The notes beneath the pieces were generated by a model. The model worked only from the letters and a program-made list of their open reading frames with translations. It was not told the origin of the DNA and made no database searches. Below, piece by piece: positions 24,394 through 33,329 of a DNA stretch of 64,000 bases (position 1 is its first letter; the number at the start of each line of letters is the position of its first letter). The stretch is from NCBI GenBank assembly GCA_947561585.1, contig CANNZV010000510.1, positions 1-64,000 of the forward strand. Reading direction: 5' to 3'. Both the position numbers and the translations under genes were made by a program. The stretch comes from Caprella mutica (Eukaryota > Arthropoda > Malacostraca > Amphipoda > Caprellidae).

Positions 24394-24472
24394 CCTCGCT
24401 TGGTGGGCAGCCTCCACGTGGAGCGAGGGGGAACGCTCCGGGGTTGTCTCCGGATGCGGCCAATAGACCACC
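24394..24472 (+). ncRNA. HDV-like self-cleaving ribozyme at LINE 5' end
   Basis: The double-pseudoknot layout of HDV-like ribozymes can be drawn by hand. P1: 24394-24400 (CCTCGCT) with 24422-24428 (AGCGAGG), 7 bp, starting at the first base of the element. P2: 24402-24406 (GGTGG) with 24468-24472 (CCACC). P3: CC 24411-24412 with GG 24420-24421, closing L3 TCCACGT. P1.1: CC 24414-24415 with GG 24429-24430. P4: 24435-24441 with 24450-24457. J4/2 reads GGCCAATAGA, placing a candidate catalytic C at 24460. P3 is only 2 bp, weaker than usual. In R2, L1Tc and other LINEs such ribozymes cut the 5' end from upstream transcript and may aid translation. The cleavage point coincides with the end set independently by the target duplication. 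Confidence 0.78.
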
Positions 24473-24701
24473 GGGCCACCCGGAAAGGAGTGGGGCGGAT
24501 TCCCCGAGAGGGGAGAGGCCTCACACCCCCGGGGGGACTACGGAGGGAGGCCGGTCCAGCCAGCCTGCCAACCTCCTTAAACATCTGTACGGCGAGGGCA
24601 CTTTCGGTGACCGATCCACTGGGGTACCTCTGGTGTCGGGCAGACACTGTCGGCTGCTAGTAGAGGTAAGTCTTAGGACGATCCATCCAAACCCTGGACC
24701 T

Positions 24702-25427
24702 ATGCCCAGGGGGAGGAGAAGTCGTGGGGAGGGAAGAAGGGTTAGAAATAGTCGTAGGTATAGAAATAGAAGGGTGGGAAGAATAGGGGTGGGTGGGGGT
24801 GAGAATAGGAGGGAAGCCACAATAGTCACATGGAATTTACAAAGAGTTTCATTAAGGGATCACAATAGGAGAAGATTAGGTAGAATTTTAGATTACATAG
24901 TTAGACGGGGATGGGAGATGGTCCTGGTTTCTGAGCTTAACTCAGACCAGGAGGGGGTAATTTGGCTAGGAGATGATAGGGACCAAATAGCTTTAGTTCA
25001 CGGTAGGAAGTCAGGGATAATTCTTAGAGGGGAAGCTTTAGATAGTTGGAAGAGGGAGGGTCAGAAGAAAGGGTTAGGAGAGAGGGTGACAGCAGTCACC
25101 CTCCAGGGCCTTAGATTAGTCGCTGCTTATCAGCCTATTTGGGGTAGGGATTTAGAGGGAATGGATAGATATAGAATAGATTTAGAAAATCAGGTAAGGA
25201 TGACTAGCGGGGGGGAGGTATTAGTAATAGGAGGGGATTTTAATGCTAATGTAGGGTCAAATAGGCAGAGAAGGGGGGTGAGTGGGAAGTTTGGGATAGG
25301 GCCAGGGAGTATTGCGGGGGAAGATCTAGTTAATTGGTGTGAGGAACAGGGGTTAGCGTGGGTAAATAGTTTCATGCCACATAGGAATAGGGGGACTTGG
25401 TTTAGTAACGTGTATAGGAGGTGTTAG
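24702..25427 (+). CDS. LINE endonuclease domain (APE-like), frameshifted
   Basis: The frame is open from before the element, but the first ATG inside it in this frame is 24702, giving MPRGRRSRGEG. A basic leader is followed by endonuclease motifs in order: ATIVTWNLQ (Asn/metal site, W at 24831), VLVSELNS (the catalytic Glu region), AAYQPIW, and GGDFNAN near 25230. The enzyme nicks target DNA to prime reverse transcription. The frame ends at a TAG at 25425-25427 just after GTWFSNVYRRC. The last motif, ELDGF...FSDHRP with its catalytic SDH, continues in the next frame (25423-25520), so a one-base indel splits one ancestral protein. Just upstream of the ATG the same frame reads IHPNPGP, a 2A-like motif. 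C-poor, G-rich codons throughout. Confidence 0.85.
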   Translation: MPRGRRSRGEGRRVRNSRRYRNRRVGRIGVGGGENRREATIVTWNLQRVSLRDHNRRRLGRILDYIVRRGWEMVLVSELNSDQEGVIWLGDDRDQIALVHGRKSGIILRGEALDSWKREGQKKGLGERVTAVTLQGLRLVAAYQPIWGRDLEGMDRYRIDLENQVRMTSGGEVLVIGGDFNANVGSNRQRRGVSGKFGIGPGSIAGEDLVNWCEEQGLAWVNSFMPHRNRGTWFSNVYRRC

Positions 25428-25443
25428 AGAGTTAGATGGGTTC

Positions 25444-28047
25444 ATGGTTAAGGGAGTAGATAGGCATAGGTTAGTTAGGAGTGTAGGGACGGTCAGAGAA
25501 AATACTTTCTCTGACCATAGGCCTAAGAAACTAGTGATAAGGTATAGGGGTAAGAGATGGAGGGAGGTAGGGGGTAGAAGAGAAAGGGCACCAAACATTA
25601 AATGGGAGGTGTTGGGAGATGAGGGGAAGAGTAGGGAGTATAGTAGAAGGACGGGAGAAAAGTTTAGTGAGGTAGATTGGGAGGACGGGGACTTAGGGGA
25701 AATGGAATGGGATAAGATTAGGAAATTATTAATAGAAGTAGCTGATGAGGTATGTGGTAGGAGGGATGGGAAGGTAATAAATCCATGGACAATAGGTAGA
25801 GAGGGGGAAATAGAAATAATGAGGAGGGAAATAGGTAGGTGGGTAGAGAGTAGGAATGAGGTAGTAGGTAGGCAGGAGTATAGAGCTAGGTTAAGGAATA
25901 GAGGGGGAGATGTAGAAGATAGGTTAAATAGGGAATTAGAAGAGGTTAGGCAAGGGGTACGATTAGCACGTAGTAATTTAAAGAATAGTCTTAGAGCATG
26001 GGAGAGGGAATGGTGGGAGGAGAAGATTAGGGAGTGCGAGGATGCTAGTAGGAGGGGAAAAGTAGGGGATATGTATAGAATTTTAAGGAATTTAGGGACT
26101 AGGGGATGGAAGGCACCAGTTAGCACTACAATCACAAATAGGGAATTTAAGGAACATTTTGAGGCAGTATCGAGGGATAGGTATGAGGAAGATAGGGAAA
26201 CTTTAGAAGAGGTATTAGGTAGAGTTAGGGATTTAAGAGGGAGCAGGCAAGCAGAAGAGGCAAACGAACTAATGAATGAGGAGCCGGGAGAGGAGGAGAT
26301 AGAGGAGGTGATCAAGGAGATCAAAGATTCTGCGCCTGGGGAAGATGGGGTTAGGATAAGTTATATCAGGAATGCGTGTAGGGAAGTTAAGGAAAAGGTA
26401 GTTAGGATGGTTCAGTTTATGTTTAGGGAAAGTGCAGGTAGGTGGGAAGAGGGTTTAAAGGGGGGATTAGTGGTGCCTCTACACAAGAAGGGAGATAGGA
26501 ATAATAGGGATAATTATAGGGGGGTGTGTCTGTTAGCTATGGGAAGTAGGATTCTAGCTAGGGTTATTTCTAAGAGGCTTAGATGGTGGGTAGAAGAGTT
26601 AGGGTTAGTTGATGAAAATCAGGCAGGTTTTAGAAGGGGAAGGTCGACCGCAGACGCGACCCAGGTCATGGTGAGGATATGGGAAGATGTTAGTGATTAT
26701 AGGCTTAGGACAGGGGGTCAAGGGGATAGGGAACCACAGGCAAGGCTTCTGGACTTGAGGAAGGCATATCCTCGAGTAAATAAGCCTTGCTTGTGGGGCA
26801 TTTTAGGGGGGAATTGTTTAAGGGTAATTAAGGATTTGCATGAGACGACGGAATATAGGGTTAGGGGAAAGGAGGGGGTTAGTGAGAAAAGGGTGCCAGC
26901 TAGGGGTTTGAGGGAGGGGTGTGCAACTTCGCCTGTTCTGTTTAACGTTTTTCACCAAGCGGTGATCAGACAGGCGGAGGAAGCTAGAAGGAAGCTAGGG
27001 GGTGAAAGAGTGGGAATCAAGTGGCACTGGATACCGGGGGGGTCTTTCGCGGGAGAAGGTAGGTGGGAAAAGGGGTGCTCGGAGGCAAAGAGTCTGACCT
27101 TGACATCGTCACTCTTTGCCGATGACACTACCATTATAGGTGAGGGGGTAGAATTAGAAGAGGGAGTAAGGAAGATTAAGGAGGTTATGGGTAAGTTTGA
27201 GGAGAGGAATAACGAAGATAAGGAAGATAAGGAAGAGGTTTTAGTTTTTGGGGATAGAGATAGTGAGGGAATTAGGGTGCTAGGATCTTGGATGGGACCT
27301 GAAGAGGATAGTAGGAATAGGATTAGACGGGCAAATGGGTTATGGGCTAAGGTTAAGGGGCAATTAAAGGGATCTAGGCTAAGTAAGAGGTGGCAGGGTA
27401 AGATTTTAGAGGGTTGTGTAGAGAGTGGGTTATTGTTTGATTGTAGTGTTAGGGTTTGGTGGGGGAAGGATATAAAGAAGTTACAGAGTTGGATAGATAG
27501 GAAGTATAGGTATGTTTGGAGTAATAGGAATGGGGAGCCACTAAGGCAAATGGAAAGTAGGGGGGAGAATATGTGGGATGTTAGTGCCAGGTTAGGGATT
27601 AGATCGATTAGGACTAAGATAGAAGTGAGGGTACTAGAAAGGTTAGGGCATGTGATGAGGATGGGGAACGATAGGCAGGTTAAGGCAGCTGTGTTAGGGT
27701 GGTATGAGGGACTAGAAGGATTGGGGAAAAAGAAAGGTAGGAAGAGGAAGACGGGGCTGTATTGGAAGAGGTTACTTAGGGAGGCAGGTGTGGACTATAC
27801 GGATGTTGAGAGGTTAGTGGGAGATAGGGATGGGTGGAAGAAGATTGTGAAGGAGAGGAGGGAGCATTTGGAGCTATGGGAGAGGCAGCAGGGGCATAAG
27901 TACGAATGGGGTAGACGGGAAGAAAAGGTAGATAGGGTAGTAGCTCAGGATAGAAGGGAAGAGGTAGAGGGTTTTAGGTGTCACTGGGAAGGGTGTGACA
28001 AGGTATGTAAGTCTAGGGGGGGGGGGGGGGGGGTTAGTGGTGCATGA
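25444..28047 (+). CDS. LINE reverse transcriptase domain (867 codons)
   Basis: The ATG at 25444 is not the likely original start: the frame carries the end of the endonuclease (SDH at 25510-25518) from about 25423. It then has a charged linker and a full reverse transcriptase: GDRNNRDNYRGVCLL (near 26490), QAGFRRGRSTADA (near 26621), motif A LDLRKAYPRV with the catalytic Asp (near 26750), motif B LREGCATSPVLF (near 26910), and motif C LFADD with the Asp pair (27112-27126). A thumb/connection region ends in RLGHVMRMGND (near 27640). No RNase H. It copies element RNA at the endonuclease nick. The end at 28047 is a frameshift within an 18-G run inside the first zinc finger, not a genuine terminus. 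Third-position C is rare except in inverted-repeat patches. Confidence 0.9.
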   Translation: MVKGVDRHRLVRSVGTVRENTFSDHRPKKLVIRYRGKRWREVGGRRERAPNIKWEVLGDEGKSREYSRRTGEKFSEVDWEDGDLGEMEWDKIRKLLIEVADEVCGRRDGKVINPWTIGREGEIEIMRREIGRWVESRNEVVGRQEYRARLRNRGGDVEDRLNRELEEVRQGVRLARSNLKNSLRAWEREWWEEKIRECEDASRRGKVGDMYRILRNLGTRGWKAPVSTTITNREFKEHFEAVSRDRYEEDRETLEEVLGRVRDLRGSRQAEEANELMNEEPGEEEIEEVIKEIKDSAPGEDGVRISYIRNACREVKEKVVRMVQFMFRESAGRWEEGLKGGLVVPLHKKGDRNNRDNYRGVCLLAMGSRILARVISKRLRWWVEELGLVDENQAGFRRGRSTADATQVMVRIWEDVSDYRLRTGGQGDREPQARLLDLRKAYPRVNKPCLWGILGGNCLRVIKDLHETTEYRVRGKEGVSEKRVPARGLREGCATSPVLFNVFHQAVIRQAEEARRKLGGERVGIKWHWIPGGSFAGEGRWEKGCSEAKSLTLTSSLFADDTTIIGEGVELEEGVRKIKEVMGKFEERNNEDKEDKEEVLVFGDRDSEGIRVLGSWMGPEEDSRNRIRRANGLWAKVKGQLKGSRLSKRWQGKILEGCVESGLLFDCSVRVWWGKDIKKLQSWIDRKYRYVWSNRNGEPLRQMESRGENMWDVSARLGIRSIRTKIEVRVLERLGHVMRMGNDRQVKAAVLGWYEGLEGLGKKKGRKRKTGLYWKRLLREAGVDYTDVERLVGDRDGWKKIVKERREHLELWERQQGHKYEWGRREEKVDRVVAQDRREEVEGFRCHWEGCDKVCKSRGGGGGVSGA

Positions 28048-28482
28048 GAAAAGGATGCATAGGTTAGCGGAGGATAGGGTTAGGTTTAGTTGTGATAGGT
28101 GTGGGGTAAGCTTAGAGACTGAGGGGGCTAGGAAGCACCACATGGAAACATGTGGTGGGGGGGGGGGGGGGTAGCAGTAGATGGGAATAGGAGGGAATGC
28201 CATAAGTGTAGGAGGGTAGTTAGTCGGGCAAATTATGCTAGGCATGTAAGGAGTTGTAGGCAGGTATGGGATCCGGGGGGGGGGGGGGGCAGGTAGGGGG
28301 GGCAGGGGTAGGGTTACGAGTGGAGGGGGGGGGAAGACGTAGGGGTAGAATTAGCAGTAAGGGGTTTTAGAACTAAGAGGGTTATGTGCATTTTTTGCAG
28401 GCGGGAGCAGTCGGCGGCCAACCTCGCTCGGCACCAGAGGGGCTGCGGTGGTCGGGAGCCGCAGGAGGGACCGCGCCCCTGA
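28034..28482 (+). pseudogene. LINE zinc-finger tail, broken by poly-G runs
   Basis: Four fingers can be read in shifting frames. Finger 1 starts CHWEGCDKVCKSR (27979) and continues after an 18-G run (28016-28033) as LVVHEKRMH, a classical C-x4-C...H-x4-H if the run is counted as two glycines. Finger 2: CDRCGVSL...HHMETC (28091). Finger 3: CHKCRRVVSRANYARH...C (28198). Finger 4: CIFCRREQSAANLARHQRGC (28387). Fingers 3 and 4 share C-x2-C-x11-H-x3-C. They are separated by G runs of 15 (28157), 15 (28275), 7 (28296) and 9 (28325). The tail ends with TGA at 28480. The fingers presumably bind nucleic acid. Each G run changes the frame, so this copy cannot make the whole tail without slippage. Confidence 0.75.
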
Positions 28483-28518
28483 CGGGGGCGTTTGGTCAGG
28501 AAGAAGTTGAAGAATCAA

Positions 28519-28711
28519 ATTAGTCCACACAAAAATTAATAAAAATAGTATTTTTTTATAAAATGACAAAAAAAAATGAAAATGCTTTTCAATCTGTTAA
28601 AAGACATTTTATGAAATTTTATTTCGCAATTATTGATAAGTTTATATACACCTATAGTTAGGTGTCTGTACTTACACCTAACACATATAACCTGTAGTTA
28701 TATGTGTATTA
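28519..28711. other. Spacer with nested hairpins
   Basis: After the LINE target duplication, 28649-28708 holds three short hairpins: ACACCTA/TTAGGTGT, a second ACACCTAA partner, and ACACATATAAC/GTTATATGTGT. Probably remains of a palindromic element. Confidence 0.5.
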
Positions 28712-29718
28712 GGGTGGCCAAAAAATAGGGGTTTTGGAAGAACTTCAGACTCTTCGTATGGAATAGTTATAATAAGTTGATACGTTATAAAAGAACATTG
28801 CATGCCAATTTCCAGGCCATTTCTCGATATTTTTTAGTTGTCCCAAAACATTTGAAATTTTATACTAAATTATATTTTCCCATTAATTCTAAAGTATTCG
28901 ATTTTTTCAATGGAATAGGTGAAATTAGTTGGCAATATACGAAAAAAACACAACTTTAACTATTGCAGATTAATTTTTGATACTTTTGAGTTGCCCCGAG
29001 CCCTTTTTTTATGAAATATATTACTATAACAATATTTCTCTTGAAATTAGCTTTATAGAGCAATAATGCTATTATTGTGATAAGATAGATTTAATTTAAT
29101 TCTCAAAATAATTTAGTGAATTGTATTGATTTCATTTTATAAAAGCATTTATTGATATTTTTGTATTGCAAAAATTTCAAATTTACTCTGATTTTAGCAA
29201 TTAAATAATAACACATGCAATTCGCTTTGTCAACTTTTTTGAATTACCAAGTGCCAAAAATATTGAAATGTTGGTTTATTAATCAAGTATTAATGTTTTT
29301 AATCAATTTATTGCATATAAATTTCCTTATTATGTTCTTCATTGAGCACCAGAATAAGTGTGGAGCACTACACTGACTACAGTCTCCAGCGGTGCCTAAA
29401 TTTGAACAATTTGGAGGGGTGGGGGCAACTGTAAACATTGTCGTACCTGTCTGATTTTCCGACACAAACACCAAAATAAGCTCTTCTCAAGCTATCTTCC
29501 TATTCTAAAAGATAATATATCAGATTTTATGAGTTTTTTGCCAAAATGTAGTAAAAATCACCAAAAATGTTACTTTTCTGATATTTGAATCGCTTGGGGG
29601 CAACTGTTAATCATGTCAGAATTCACTCAAATTTCAGTACACGTACCTTTACTTGTCATATCAACTTTATATCACTATTCCATAAGTAATTTCCAAAATG
29701 TTATTTTTTGACCCACCC
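28712..29718. mobile_element. Non-autonomous TIR element, about 1 kb, TA-flanked
   Basis: Ends GGGTGGCCAAAAAATA and the inverse of GGGTGGGTCAAAAAATA sit directly inside TA dinucleotides (28710-28711, 29719-29720). Imperfect TIR similarity continues for about 75 bp (TTTTGGAA, TATGGAATAGT, AAGTTGATA). A TA duplication is typical of Tc1/mariner-type insertion. No transposase frame; the 60-63-codon frames inside are unsupported. Confidence 0.7.
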
Positions 29719-29998
29719 TAATGTATATGTTGTTAGATGTTTCTATGAAGAGTAGTTATGGGTGTTCAATTAATGTTCGTTCTTCTACATGTACAAAATA
29801 AATTAAATCTATTTCTAATTATGAGGATACAATTGACTGACTGCTTTGGGGTAATCATTCACAGAAGTTTAGTAATTCAAATATAGTTATCGCAAAGGTT
29901 TTTTCGATTTTTCTCTCGAAATTTGTGTTTGCACTATGATATTCATTGGCTCCTTGCTTTCAAAATATCACTCAGAAAAATAGTTCAGAGTAATCTTA

Positions 29999-30223
29999 GG
30001 CCCCCTTCACACTTGCATTTTGCAACGCCTCCTTTGAAAATATGATAATGGTGAAAAGCTTAGCTGCAATTGACTTTAACGGAGCTTTTCACAGTTGCGC
30101 TGTTTTTAACAGCATTTTTTTTAACGCAAGTGTGAAGGGCTCCGTTAAAATCAATTTTAGCTAAACTTTTTGCCATGAGCATTTTTTAAAGGCGGCGTTG
30201 AGAAATGCAAGTGTGAAGGGGAC
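29999..30223. mobile_element. Palindromic MITE, TTA/TAA-flanked
   Basis: Inverted ends of about 35 bp: GGCCCCCTTCACACTTGCAT, with the partner starting GTCCCCTTCACACTTGCAT on the opposite strand. Internal arms (AAGCTTAGCTGCAATTGA; GGAGCTTTTCAC) also pair, so most of the 225 bp folds. Flanks are TTA and TAA, suggesting Harbinger-type insertion. Confidence 0.75.
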
Positions 30224-30229
30224 TAAAAA

Positions 30230-31930
30230 GTACAAATATAAATTTTGCTGAAATTTTCAATGTGTTAGGTATGGAATTAATTTTTCGATTTTTTTTTTAA
30301 ATTTCAATAGTATGATAAGTTGATAACTATTATGTTTTAAACCCCGATTTTTGACCCCTCATTTGTTACTTTTTTTGAAAAAAACTTTTGCACTATGATT
30401 TTTTATGCTATTGTCAACATACATTGTGTTACTTTGCAAGAAGTTTATATTAAAATTTTAAGGTTCCTTTAATTTAAGTCTAAGCTTGAAAATAGTATCA
30501 AATGTTAAATATAAAAATCCCCAACTAAAAAAATATATTAAGTTTAATCACTATTGCTAGAGAAGTATATCAAACTGTTTGTTCATTTACAAAGAGATTG
30601 ACGTGTTTTTAGATGTTCCACACTGAAGTCAATTTGTCACACATTTTTCATACTAATGAAATCAAACAAAAAATAGTGAAATTATACAAGTCTAACATTG
30701 GAAACTAAAACAAATTTTAATTTGTACTATTATATTATGTTACTCTGAACTTGATCATATTATGCTTCTAATATATATATTTTTTTTAAATGATGGAAAA
30801 ATAGCATTATTTCATATATTTAATTGTTCTGGGGAACCTATAAAAATCGCCACAGAACAAAATATTTTTCAGAATGATATTTCGAAAATATCATAGTGCA
30901 AACAATTTTTTTTTTAAATCCACCCTACTGCACAGCTTTTGTCTGAATTATCTAAAACTGAATCAATATCTATATTTTATCAGGTGTATATGAAACCTAC
31001 TGAACTTATATACAACATCAATTTATACAAAAACTTAAAATATTTATGAATTGACTGACCTCTTGATATATTTATATATGGTTGTGGATCCATAATTCAA
31101 ATATAAATATATATTTCTTGTTACAAATTCACTAAATACAGTATAAATACTTTATAAAATGTAATAAGAGTTCATGTATCTATTGGTCAGATATGGCTTC
31201 TGTTCGAATTTCAATATTGTATCTCTATTCTAGTGATAGCACTAGGAATACTTTTAAACACTACAGTACATTGTTTGCTATTAAATATCTTGCCACAATA
31301 TAAGCAGCTCTGCATGATAACTTCTTTAATTCTCTATGATATCATACTCTTACTTTCCATTTATTTGTGCGGGAAATATTTGAAATTCAGGTTAATTTAA
31401 AGAAACCTTTTGTGGACTTTATAATTCTAACAATTCCATATTGCACACACATATGGTCTCTATGTGATTTAATGGTTTAAATTTGACAATACAGTTTAAA
31501 TTGATCCATATTAAATCAACCTAATCTCTATAAGAACACATAAGAAACATGTGTTTATTCATTATAAAATAATATTATAAAAACCATATCAAATAGAAAT
31601 TGTATACTTAAATAATTGACCACATAATCACATGCTACTTATACTTATACTTATTACAGGTTTTTGCCATATGTAATATTCCATATATATATGGAACTCC
31701 ATTGAGTATTTATGTTTCATTTTCACCCAGGCTAGGGAGTCAGCCCTTCCATCTAGATGCATTTATATATATCTGGGGGTTGCAGGATAAACAATTTTGA
31801 ATATATATATATCTATATATTAATATCATTATTTATTCATTTAATATTATTGTGTTGAAATATTATTTTAGTCGAAAATTTGGTGTGATTTATCATCAAA
31901 ATGTGTCAAAAATATTAATTTATATTCTCA
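30230..31930. other. AT-rich stretch with TTTGCACTATGAT motifs
   Basis: TTTGCACTATGAT occurs at 29931, at 30389 and inverted at 30893, next to a CCACCCTA end at 30919. This suggests overlapping remnants of TIR elements related to the one at 28.7 kb. No gene seen. Confidence 0.4.
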
Positions 31931-31931
31931 A

Positions 31932-33300
31932 CTTTCCGCAGTGGAATTTTCCTCAGTGGATTATTACTCAATGGAATTTTCCTAAGTGGAATTTTCCCAG
32001 TTAAATCTTCCGCAGTGGAACTTTCCTCAGTGGAATTTTCCTAGAACCAAATTCCACGGAGGAAAATTCCACTGAATATTAATATATTTATAAATTGGAC
32101 TGCTTATTTTCTAAAACAATACTTTAGAGATTTTCATCTACATATTATATAAGATTTTGTTATATTCATTCCACTGTTCCTTTCAAAGTGGTTTAATAAA
32201 ATGTAAGTGAATCTCATTGTATAATTTTTTACTGTACATTTTCTTTGTGCAACACCTAAGAAAAAAGCATTGCTAAGTTTCTTCTACTTGAGATTAAGAT
32301 AATTCTAATTACAAAACACTATTAAAATATTGTTATTTAGCAGCTTGTTCCGAAATCTGATTATAGTTAAGTTAGTTTTAATTTAGAACGTAAGTTTGAG
32401 TTTTCATTTAGAACGTAAGTTTGAGTTTTAAGTGGAGACAAATAAATAATGTGTTTTATGAGACGATAGTTTGTAAAAAAAAGACAATGAGCACAAAGAG
32501 TACAATCAGAGTACAATAATGATGTGGATAAATTCTACAATTTAAACATGTTAAACATTAAAACAATAATAAGAAATAATTTATCAATGTAAGGTATGCG
32601 CTATCTTGTAGAAATATTAATCCAGCTCAGTCTTGATATCAATTTACGTCTTGAAATCTACACACTGATTGTTTCAAGCGAGAGTTAATTGCCTTGTATT
32701 TATAAGAAAATTATATTTTCAATTTGCTATATATTTTAGGAATGTTAATCCGTTTTCGTCTTGATATCCAAGCAGAATGCAAGAAATCAAACTTTAACCA
32801 GCACAATTACATCATGGACAGCACATAAATAAGATAATGTAAGAATAGAAGTTGCAAAAAATGTTTCACATAAATATAGCTCAAATTTTCATAGCTTTAT
32901 TGGTTAAAAGACACTATTCTACACTCTGCTAGTATGACATTAAACAGAGATAAATAATCATTTTTATGAAATAAATGTTTCCTAGCTATGAACTTACTGG
33001 AACGGTATCACCTGCTCAGCTAAAATAATTTATCAAAATATATTTTGGACTGCCATTTGGACGGAACTGTATTGTTGTAGAAAATAATGAATACTACATA
33101 TTATTTTCGAGTGAAATCCTAGGAGAAAGCTCCTGGTTGATTTTTAATATGGAATTTGGTTTAGTGGAATTTTCCGAAGTGGAATTTACCCAGTGGAAAT
33201 TTCTGCAGTGGAATTTTTGTAAGTGGAATATTACTCAGTGGAACTTTCCGCAGTGGAATTTTCGTGGTGGAACTTTCCGAAGTGAAGTTTTCCACTATGG
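31932..33300. mobile_element. Foldback-like element FB2, complex
   Basis: Arrays of GTGGAATTTTCC-type units lie at 31932-32048 and 33150-33300. At 32048 the first array meets CCTAGAACC followed by inverted units (AAATTCCACGGAGG), so an inverted pair can be drawn between 32049-32076 and the right array around about 1.07 kb. CCTAGAACC is the inverse of the GGTTCTAGG end of FB1, linking the two. The 63-codon FSEVEFTQWKF-type frame at 33137 is a by-product of the units. Confidence 0.5.
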
Positions 33301-33329
33301 ATTCTTCTGCGCATCAGAAAAATATTAAT

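Larger units (their letters stand above)
24394..28504 (+). mobile_element. Nearly full-length LINE, APE-type, with zinc-finger tail
   Basis: A 14-bp direct duplication AGTTGAAGAATCAA (24380-24393 and 28505-28518) flanks 4111 bp, defining both ends. Order: HDV-like ribozyme fold at the exact 5' end; structured leader; APE-type endonuclease; reverse transcriptase; zinc-finger tail; stop at 28480; a 3' UTR of about 20 bp without a long poly-A. There is no RNase H domain between RT and zinc fingers. GC content is far above the surroundings and the coding strand is G-rich and C-poor. One frameshift breaks the endonuclease near 25420, and poly-G runs break the tail. The conserved 'RLGHVMRM' region after the RT resembles RTE/RTEX-type elements; ribozyme, NPGP motif and terminal fingers recall Ingi/L1Tc. 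Clade left open. Confidence 0.92.

Noticed and set aside
24390..24829. Overlapping frames of 85-102 codons in the LINE leader
   Set aside because: Shadows of the GC-rich, structured leader and the ribozyme region. The endonuclease frame explains the coding signal.
25353..26324. 323-codon minus-strand frame
   Set aside because: Ser/Leu/Pro-rich antisense shadow created by the purine-rich sense strand of the LINE.
27874..28245. 123-codon Pro-rich minus-strand frame
   Set aside because: Antisense of the poly-G runs.
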